Assembly (NCBI GenBank): GCA_002403295.1
Contig: DHHN01000169.1
Location: forward strand, 6,001 to 14,144
Length of the DNA stretch: 8,144 bases
DNA from: a bacterium UBP1_UBA4771
Lineage (GTDB): Bacteria > Krumholzibacteriota > Krumholzibacteriia > Krumholzibacteriales > Krumholzibacteriaceae
Direction of reading: 5' to 3'
In this document: positions 1 through 5,237 of the stretch, in pieces
How positions within the stretch are numbered: position 1 is the first letter of the stretch
How the letters are laid out: every line of letters starts with the position of its first letter
The notes under the pieces: generated by a model
What the model was told of the DNA's origin: nothing
The model's input: the letters and a program-made list of their open reading frames with translations, nothing else
Database searches by the model: none
Program-made: the position numbers and the translations under genes

Positions 1-600
1 CAGGCGATCGAATGCTTCAATCGCGCCATCGGGCTCAATCTCTACTACGGGGAGCCGTACCTCAACCTCGCGCGCGCCTTTCTCCTCAATACGATCGTCA
101 AGGAGGATTACGAGCTCTCGCGCGACATCGAGACCGTTTTCCACGGCAATCTGGATCGCGCGTCGCAGCTCGATCCGTATCTCGTCGCCGACCGCGTCGA
201 AGAGGCCAAACGGCTCTTCCGCGAAAAGGATTACGCCCTCGCGTACGAGACCCTCGAGAGCGCCAAGAGCCGTCCGGAGCGGGGAGGGATCGACGATATC
301 GTGCTCGATCTCTACATGATGCTCCTGAACGACGGCGAAGATCTGCGGGAGGAGGATATCGAGGACTATCTCGAGCGGGTGAGGGAGATCGTCGAGCAGA
401 ATCCGACATTCGCCGACGGATACAACAGCCTTGGCATCCTCTATACCGCAAAATGTAAGATATTCATGGATAGGGCGAACAAGGCCTTCCGGAAAGCCCT
501 TGAAATCAATAGCAATTATCAGAAGGCCCAGAAGAATTTGCGTTTATCCGAGAACGACCGGCAAGGAATATTTATCCTTTTAAAGGCATTGTTGGACTGA
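1..600 (+). CDS. Tetratricopeptide-repeat protein, 5' end outside window
   Basis: Frame 1 is open from the first base to a TGA at 598-600, so 199 residues of a longer protein are visible. The sequence is helical and acidic. Visible residues 1-30 look like the end of one TPR and the start of another (AIECFNRAIGLN, then EPYLNLARAFL). Residues 60-95 form a second helical pair. Residues 137-170 are a canonical TPR (GYNSLGILY, then ANKAFRKALEIN) with the usual small and aromatic positions. TPR arrays are protein-binding scaffolds, and no catalytic motif or membrane segment is visible here. The gene ends 46 bases before a STAS gene on the same strand, which suggests a shared signalling role (inference). 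The last 130 bases are much more AT-rich than the rest and use codons rare elsewhere in the window (ATA, TTA, TTG). The identity of the missing N-terminal part is unknown. Confidence 0.85.
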   Translation, partial: QAIECFNRAIGLNLYYGEPYLNLARAFLLNTIVKEDYELSRDIETVFHGNLDRASQLDPYLVADRVEEAKRLFREKDYALAYETLESAKSRPERGGIDDIVLDLYMMLLNDGEDLREEDIEDYLERVREIVEQNPTFADGYNSLGILYTAKCKIFMDRANKAFRKALEINSNYQKAQKNLRLSENDRQGIFILLKALLD

Positions 601-646
601 ACTTTGCTAACTTCTTGGTGGATAACCGGAGAGGACCGGCCGCGAA

Positions 647-1015
647 ATGGACAAGCTCGCCATAGATGAAGAATACGTCGATAACGTCATCGTCCTCAAG
701 ATGCGCGGCATCGTCGACTCGGGAACCGCGCAGTTTCTCGAGGATACGTTCAACGATCTCGTCGCGTCGAACACGGTTCGCATCGTCGCCGATCTCGGCG
801 AGGTCAATTACATCAGCTCCGCCGGCTGGGGGATTTTCGTGGGGGAGATCAAGGGGATACGCCAGCGGGGGGGAGACATAAAGCTCGCGGCCATGCATCC
901 CGACGTGAGGGAGGTGTTCGAGCTTCTCGAGTTCAGCACGCTGCTCCGGCCGTACGGTACTCGCGAGGAGGCGATCACCGCATTCACGACGCATCAGAAT
1001 ACGAAAACGCCATAA
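647..1015 (+). CDS. STAS-domain protein, anti-sigma factor antagonist type (copy 1)
   Basis: This 122-residue protein is essentially a single STAS domain, the usual length for SpoIIAA/RsbV-type antagonists. Known members bind an anti-sigma factor/serine kinase in their unphosphorylated form and release the sigma factor or another partner. The core motif DLGEVNYISSAGWGIF is at residues 49-64. Aligned by eye with SpoIIAA (FMDSSGLG), Ser58 takes the place of the phosphorylated serine and Ser57 replaces the preceding Asp. Further conserved STAS segments are IKLAAMHPDVREVFELLEF and the closing helix EEAITAF. The ATG was chosen because the domain begins directly after it. The purine-rich stretch GGAGAGG at 628-634 lies 12-15 bases upstream, which is rather far for a Shine-Dalgarno site. 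It is followed after 28 bases by a paralogous STAS gene. No kinase or phosphatase partner is present, so the target is unknown. Confidence 0.93.
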   Translation: MDKLAIDEEYVDNVIVLKMRGIVDSGTAQFLEDTFNDLVASNTVRIVADLGEVNYISSAGWGIFVGEIKGIRQRGGDIKLAAMHPDVREVFELLEFSTLLRPYGTREEAITAFTTHQNTKTP

Positions 1016-1340
1016 GAGCGCCGGAAAAAGAAGCGAGGTTGGAATGGAAGGGATCAACGTATCGTTCTCGAAGCCCGAGGAAAACCCGGACGTGTCGGTC
1101 CTGTCCGTTCAGGGGTACGTGGATACCACCACGTCGGCCGAGCTCGAGGAGAGTCTCAAGCGGCTGCTGAAGAAAAACCGCTTCAACATCGTCATCGATC
1201 TCGCCGGCGTGAACTATATATCCTCGGCGGGCTGGGGCATCTTTATCAGCGAAATCAAGTCGATCCGGGAAAACGGCGGCGATCTCAAGCTCGCCTCCAT
1301 GGTGGCGGACGTGTACGAGGTGTTCGAGCTCCTCGAGTTC
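911..1340 (+). repeat. Tandem gene duplication: near-identical 24-base blocks in the two STAS genes
   Basis: The stretch at 911-934, encoding EVFELLEF, recurs at 1317-1340 with one mismatch (23 of 24 bases, third position of a Leu codon). Similarity continues at protein level over the whole domain. This is best read as the conserved core of a tandem duplication, not as a mobile or regulatory repeat. Confidence 0.7.
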
Positions 1341-1481
1341 CAGACGATTCTCGAGAGCTTCGACACCGTCGGCGCGGCGGTCAAGTCCTTCGGCAAGGCC
1401 GCGGGCGACGCCGGATCGGACAAACCGGAAAGCCGCTCGGGCGCCAAGGTCGGCACCACGAACGGACCGAAGACCGGCTAG
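1044..1481 (+). CDS. STAS-domain protein, anti-sigma factor antagonist type (copy 2)
   Basis: This is a 145-residue paralogue of the preceding gene. By hand alignment about 54 of 103 core residues are identical, including the whole block VNYISSAGWGIF (residues 56-67) and EVFELLEF. Ser61 corresponds to the phosphorylated serine of SpoIIAA. It differs from copy 1 in the N-terminal 15 residues and in a Gly/Ser/Lys/Asp-rich tail from about residue 118, which is probably disordered and absent from copy 1. The ATG has a good Shine-Dalgarno, GAGG at 1035-1038, 5 bases upstream. The gene is followed by a strong intrinsic terminator, so it ends the TPR-STAS-STAS unit. A cytoplasmic partner-switching role is expected from the family. 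Whether the two copies share one partner or discriminate between two cannot be read from the sequence. Confidence 0.93.
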   Translation: MEGINVSFSKPEENPDVSVLSVQGYVDTTTSAELEESLKRLLKKNRFNIVIDLAGVNYISSAGWGIFISEIKSIRENGGDLKLASMVADVYEVFELLEFQTILESFDTVGAAVKSFGKAAGDAGSDKPESRSGAKVGTTNGPKTG

Positions 1482-1514
1482 GCATTCGTGCGGTTCCCGC
1501 GAGACGACGGCACG

Positions 1515-1549
1515 AGCGCCGGCGCGAAAGCGCCGGCGCTTTTTCTTTT
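1515..1549 (+). terminator. Rho-independent terminator after the STAS pair
   Basis: A perfect 11-bp inverted repeat (1515-1525 with 1530-1540, AGCGCCGGCGC arm) encloses the loop GAAA, a GNRA tetraloop. It is followed by TTTT-C-TTTT at 1541-1549. It lies 34 bases after the stop of the second STAS gene. The T tract is present only on the + strand side, so it acts in that direction. It separates the signalling cluster from the VWA gene. Confidence 0.93.
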
Positions 1550-1566
1550 CCGCCGCGCGGCGTTTC

Positions 1567-1575
1567 TGGTAGCAT
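1567..1575 (+). promoter_or_regulatory. Possible extended -10 promoter element for the VWA gene
   Basis: TGGTAGCAT fits the extended -10 layout (TGn followed by a hexamer with 4 of 6 matches to TATAAT). It sits just after the terminator and about 37 bases before the ATG at 1612. The -35 region (TTTCCG at 1547-1552) is poor. A promoter is expected here because the upstream unit is terminated, but this particular site is only a guess. Confidence 0.25.
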
Positions 1576-1611
1576 GAGAACGCGCCGCGCGGCCGCGCGA
1601 GAAAGCGGGAT

Positions 1612-3771
1612 ATGCACATCGATTTTGCGATGCGGTTCGACATCTGGACGGCGGTTCTCGGCGCGGGGCTCGTCGCCCTCTCCATCGCCGCCTACCGCCG
1701 CACGGCGCCGCCCCTCCCGGCCGGACGGCGGGCGGTGCTGCGGGCGCTTCGCGCCGCCGGCTTCACGCTCCTCGTTCTCCTCGTCGTCAACCCGGCGATC
1801 GTCACGACGCGGACGGAGACGCGCCGGCCCCTCGTGCTCGTTCTTCTCGATCGTTCGCGCAGCATGGGGATCCGCGACGCCGGCGGGCGCGGGCGTATCG
1901 ACGCGGCGCTCGAGGACGCGGCCCATCTTCGGCGCGAGTTTTCCCGCAGGCGGGCCGACGTTCTGGTGCTTCCATTCGCCGGGACGCCCGCGCCCGCTCC
2001 GCTTCCCGCCGACAGCGTCGTCGCGCCGGACAGGGACGGCACCGATATCCGGGGCGCGCTCGATGCCGTCCGGGATCGCTACCCCGGCGGCGTCGCGGCC
2101 GTCGTGCTCCTGAGCGACGGCCGGGTGACGCGGGGGATGGTGTCGTCCGGCGGCGCGGCGTTCGCCCCCGTTTTCGCGGTGGGATACGGCGACACGGCCC
2201 GGAGCGCGGACGTTTCCGTCGAGGAGGTCGTCGCGGACCGCGTCGCCTATCGCGGAACGGCCGTGCCGGTGGAGGCGGTCGTCCGCGCCGAGGGGTATCG
2301 CGGAAGCGCCGTCGAGGTGCGTCTGCTCGAGGATGGAAGATCGATACGCAGCACCGTGCTCTCGGTGCGCCGGGACAGCGAGCTTCTCGGCGTCGCGTTC
2401 GACTACGTTCCCGGGCGCGAGGGAACGCGCCTTCTCACCATCGAGGCGGTCCCCGCCCGGGCCGAGCGCGACCGCGACAACAACAGCGAGTCGATACGGA
2501 TCGACGTGCGCAAGGAACGGATCCGCCTTCTCTATGTCGACCAGCGCGCCGATTGGAACTCGGCGTTCATCCGCGATCTCGCCGGGCGGTCGAAGCGGCT
2601 CGAGGGCGAGATCGCGCTCGGGACCGCCGGGAGCGGCTTCGTGCTCGACCCCGGCGGGACGCCCTGGACGTTTCCGCAAACGGCCGCCGGACTCGCGCGG
2701 TACGATCTCGTCATCGTTTCGGACGACGCGAGGCTCTTCGCCGCGCGGGAGAACGTCGAGACGCTCGTCCGCTACGTCGAGGAGGGAGGGAGCGTTCTCT
2801 TTCTGGCCGACGAGGAGTCGCCGATGGCGCGCGACGCCTCCTTCGGCCTGCTCGAACGGGCGCTTCCCGTCCGGCGGGCGGGAACGCCGCGCGTCGTGTA
2901 CGCCGAGGGGTTCGTGAAGCCGTCGACGGACGCGGCCGGGGATCGATTCGCGGCCACGCTCGGTTTGGAGCGCGCGATCGCCTCGATGCCGCCCCTTCCC
3001 GCGAGGATCGGGGGCGTGGTCCCGAGCGCGGGCGCCGCGGCGCCGTTTTCGCTCGAGAGCGGCGGCGCAGCGGGGGCGTTCCTCGCGATCGACCGTCGGG
3101 GAGACGGGCTCACGGCCGCCGTTCTCGGATTTCCCCTGTGGCGATGGAAGCTCGCCGGCGGCGAGGGCGCGCGCGTCTATGAAGCCTTTCTCGGCGGCCT
3201 CGTGCAGTACCTCGCCGAAGGCGCGAAATCGCCCGCGCTGGCCCTCGACGCCGATCGCACCGTGTATCGAAGCGGCGACCGGGTGCGGCTCACCGCCTCG
3301 ACAGGCGATCGCGAGGCGTCCGGGACGATCCGCGGGGAGCTCGGCCGGGCGGGAGACGCTTCGGGCGTCGCCCGCACGTTTCTCTTCGAGCCCGATATCC
3401 GCCGGCGGGGCGTCCACCGCGCCGTACTCGACGCCCTTCCGCCGGGATCGTACACCGTGGTGGCGTTCGAGGCGCCGCCGGGGGCGGACGCCGCGTCGAG
3501 CCCCGCGGCGTTCTCCGTCGAACCGCTGTCGGTGGAGCTTCTCGACATCTCCCGGGACGGGGCCTTCCTCGCGCGAATCGCCGGCGAGACGGGAGGAGCG
3601 TACGTCGAACGCGCCGCGCTCGACTCGATCGTCGCCGCGTGCGATCTCTCCGGACGGAGCGTGGAGCATCGGCGCACGCGCGAGCTGCGGGGAAGCATGC
3701 TCGCGTTTTTCGGTCTCGTGGCGTTTCTCGGCGCCGAATGGATCGCCCGGAAAGCATGGGGGCTCGTATGA
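1612..3771 (+). CDS. Membrane protein with VWA domain and glutamine-amidotransferase-like domain
   Basis: The protein has 719 residues. The N-terminus has two hydrophobic segments (about 11-28 and 48-64), as in BatA-like VWA membrane proteins. A von Willebrand A domain follows (about 73-195) with a complete metal-binding MIDAS: D80-x-S82-x-S84, T144 in DGTD, and D169 in LLSDG. Residues about 200-300 look like an Ig/CARDB-type beta domain. Residues about 304-535 resemble class I glutamine-amidotransferase-like folds (LLYVDQRADWNSAFIRDL, YDLVIVSDD, LVRYVEEGGSVLFLAD, and FPLWRWKL near 507-514). They contain no cysteine, so amidotransferase chemistry is unlikely. The only Cys is 677. Another beta domain (about 541-637) and a C-terminal helix (about 695-713, ending EWIARKAWGLV) complete it. 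Family members often sit with MoxR ATPases and DUF58 proteins, but none is visible here. The start has only a weak upstream GGGA. Its stop overlaps the next gene by ATGA. Cell-envelope maintenance or protein interaction is inferred. Confidence 0.85.
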   Translation: MHIDFAMRFDIWTAVLGAGLVALSIAAYRRTAPPLPAGRRAVLRALRAAGFTLLVLLVVNPAIVTTRTETRRPLVLVLLDRSRSMGIRDAGGRGRIDAALEDAAHLRREFSRRRADVLVLPFAGTPAPAPLPADSVVAPDRDGTDIRGALDAVRDRYPGGVAAVVLLSDGRVTRGMVSSGGAAFAPVFAVGYGDTARSADVSVEEVVADRVAYRGTAVPVEAVVRAEGYRGSAVEVRLLEDGRSIRSTVLSVRRDSELLGVAFDYVPGREGTRLLTIEAVPARAERDRDNNSESIRIDVRKERIRLLYVDQRADWNSAFIRDLAGRSKRLEGEIALGTAGSGFVLDPGGTPWTFPQTAAGLARYDLVIVSDDARLFAARENVETLVRYVEEGGSVLFLADEESPMARDASFGLLERALPVRRAGTPRVVYAEGFVKPSTDAAGDRFAATLGLERAIASMPPLPARIGGVVPSAGAAAPFSLESGGAAGAFLAIDRRGDGLTAAVLGFPLWRWKLAGGEGARVYEAFLGGLVQYLAEGAKSPALALDADRTVYRSGDRVRLTASTGDREASGTIRGELGRAGDASGVARTFLFEPDIRRRGVHRAVLDALPPGSYTVVAFEAPPGADAASSPAAFSVEPLSVELLDISRDGAFLARIAGETGGAYVERAALDSIVAACDLSGRSVEHRRTRELRGSMLAFFGLVAFLGAEWIARKAWGLV

Positions 3772-5072
3772 CGGCGTCGTGCGCCCGCCGCGCGGGGGAG
3801 ACGCGGAATCGAAGGCGCGCGGTCGCGCTCGTCGCCGCTCTCGCGGTGCTTTCGACGATCCCGGCCGTCGCGGCGAAACGCGCATCGAACCGGCCGGGCA
3901 GGGGAGATCCGGCGGCGTACGCGCTCTTCAGGGGGATGTACGAGGCGCTGCGGGGCGCGAGAACCCTGTCCCTCGAAAGCGAGTTCGTGTGGGAGACGAA
4001 CGGCGAGGAGATCGGCCGCTCGACGTACGAGCTGCGTCTCGTGAAGCCGAATCTCGCACGCCTCGAGTCGCGGAGCGGTGACGGCGCTCGGACGGGCGTC
4101 ATCGTGATCGACGGGCGCCAGATGTGGATCCACTGGCCGACCGGAAGACCGTCCATTCCGGGGATCGATTCGGCCGCGGCGCTCCTCGGCGGAAAAACGA
4201 CGTATATGCGAAAGGCCGCAGCCGCCGGATCGCATTCGATCGGCAGCGAGACGAACGTCCTCGGGACGGGCATGTCGGCGCCGATCCTCGATCCGAGCAT
4301 CTTTCACGGCCTCGCCGATCCGATGGAGCCGTTTCTCGACGGGGTACGAAGCATCGGCATCTCCACCGTCGACGGCGAAACCTGCGATATCGTCCTCGCC
4401 GAGTACGAGCAACGCCGGCGGAGCCGCGCCTTCTGGATCGCCCGGCGCGACCGGTTGCCGCGGCGGCTCGTCGAAACGGTGCGGCTCGACCGCGAGATCG
4501 TGAAACGGGAGCACTGGCGAGCGGTCTCGGTGAACGCCGCCGTGCCGGACGATCTCTTCTCGTGGCGGCCGCCCGCGGGCTGGGACGAATACCGGCTGCC
4601 GACGCTCGCGGACGGGCTGCTTCCGCCCGGAAGCCCCGCGCCCGATTTCACGGTCACCCTCCTCGACGGCTCGCGCTTCACGCTTTCCGAGCAACGAGGC
4701 AAGACGGTCTGGCTCTGCTTCTGGCGTCTCGCCTGCCCGCCGTGCCGCGTGGAGCTTCCGCATCTCGACCGCCTGCAGAAACGGCACGGGAGGAACGGGC
4801 TCGTCGTGATCGGCGTGAACTTCGCCGACGACCGGCGGCCGGCGCTCGAGTATCTGAGAGCGGAATCGATCCGCTTTCCGAACGCCGTCGACACGTCCGC
4901 CGCGGTTCAGGATCTCTACTATCGCCACTACCAGACGATGAAGGGCCTGAGCGCCGTGCCTCTCAACTACATCATCGATTCCGAGGGCCGGATCGCCGAC
5001 GCGTGGTACGGATACGAAAAGGGTTCGAACGCCGGCATCGCCACGCTGAAACGGCTCGGAATCATGCGCTGA
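3768..5072 (+). CDS. Exported LolA/DUF2092-like domain fused to TlpA-like thioredoxin
   Basis: The start at 3768 gives a 434-residue protein, an ATGA overlap with the VWA gene, and a good signal peptide: basic n-region RNRRR, hydrophobic core AVALVAALAVLSTI, likely cleavage after AVAA near residue 36. An in-frame ATG at 3756 is an alternative. Residues about 48-270 resemble the DUF2092/LolA-like beta fold: AYALFRGMYEALRGARTLSLE, then ELRLVKPNLARLES, VIVIDGRQMWIHWP, and DDLFSWRPPAGW. Residues about 285-434 are a TlpA/AhpC-TSA-type redoxin: PGSPAPDFTVTLLDG, active site WRLACPPCRVELPHL with Cys323 and Cys326, GVNFADD, the cis-Pro segment AVPLNYIID, and DSEGRI. The redoxin half should work on periplasmic disulfides. 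The LolA-like half may bind a hydrophobic ligand or lipoprotein. The residue before CPPC is Ala, where Trp is usual. Coupling with the VWA gene suggests joint envelope work (inference). Confidence 0.85.
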   Translation: MTASCARRAGETRNRRRAVALVAALAVLSTIPAVAAKRASNRPGRGDPAAYALFRGMYEALRGARTLSLESEFVWETNGEEIGRSTYELRLVKPNLARLESRSGDGARTGVIVIDGRQMWIHWPTGRPSIPGIDSAAALLGGKTTYMRKAAAAGSHSIGSETNVLGTGMSAPILDPSIFHGLADPMEPFLDGVRSIGISTVDGETCDIVLAEYEQRRRSRAFWIARRDRLPRRLVETVRLDREIVKREHWRAVSVNAAVPDDLFSWRPPAGWDEYRLPTLADGLLPPGSPAPDFTVTLLDGSRFTLSEQRGKTVWLCFWRLACPPCRVELPHLDRLQKRHGRNGLVVIGVNFADDRRPALEYLRAESIRFPNAVDTSAAVQDLYYRHYQTMKGLSAVPLNYIIDSEGRIADAWYGYEKGSNAGIATLKRLGIMR

Positions 5073-5225
5073 TCCGCGGTCGCGCGCCGAGTCGCGCCGC
5101 GCCCGCATCGTCCGGGGACGCCCGGTCATCGTTCGTCCATCGCGGCCCGCCGCTCTCCGCGCCGCGAAATATTCCTTGAAAACGCGCGGGCGATCTGCTT
5201 GAATCGCTTCCGGCTCATGTGAAGG
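5073..5225 (+). other. Intergenic region between redoxin-fusion and lamin-tail genes
   Basis: About 150 bases with no supported gene. The left part is very GC-rich. A short hairpin, CCGGG-GACG-CCCGG at 5112-5125, has no T tract and is not a convincing terminator. The right part contains the promoter candidate described separately. Confidence 0.6.
5176..5204 (+). promoter_or_regulatory. Candidate sigma70-type promoter for the surface-protein cassette
   Basis: TTGAAA (5176-5181, 4 of 6 to TTGACA) is followed after exactly 17 bases by TTGAAT (5199-5204, 4 of 6 to TATAAT). It lies in a locally AT-richer stretch about 30 bases before the lamin-tail start. Spacing and position are right, but both hexamers are imperfect, and the housekeeping promoter consensus in this lineage is unknown. 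Confidence 0.4.
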
Positions 5226-5237
5226 GTGGTGGTCGTG

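Noticed and set aside
571..646. Promoter for the STAS genes in the AT-rich region
   Set aside because: TTGTTG and TTGGAC occur near 589-597, but no acceptable -10 hexamer is found at 16-18 bases. The genes may be co-transcribed with the TPR gene instead.
1381..3885. 834-codon open frame on the - strand
   Set aside because: Its product is an Arg/Pro/Gly/Asp/Glu-rich chain without domains. It mirrors the GC-rich codons of the VWA gene on the other strand and also runs across the terminator. Codon-bias shadow.
5112..5125. Short CCGGG/CCCGG hairpin after the redoxin gene as a terminator
   Set aside because: Only 5 bp and not followed by a T tract; common by chance in GC-rich DNA.
4124..5179. 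351-codon open frame on the + strand, frame 2
   Set aside because: Out of frame with the redoxin fusion, Arg-rich and motif-free. The other frame contains the CPPC site and the signal peptide.
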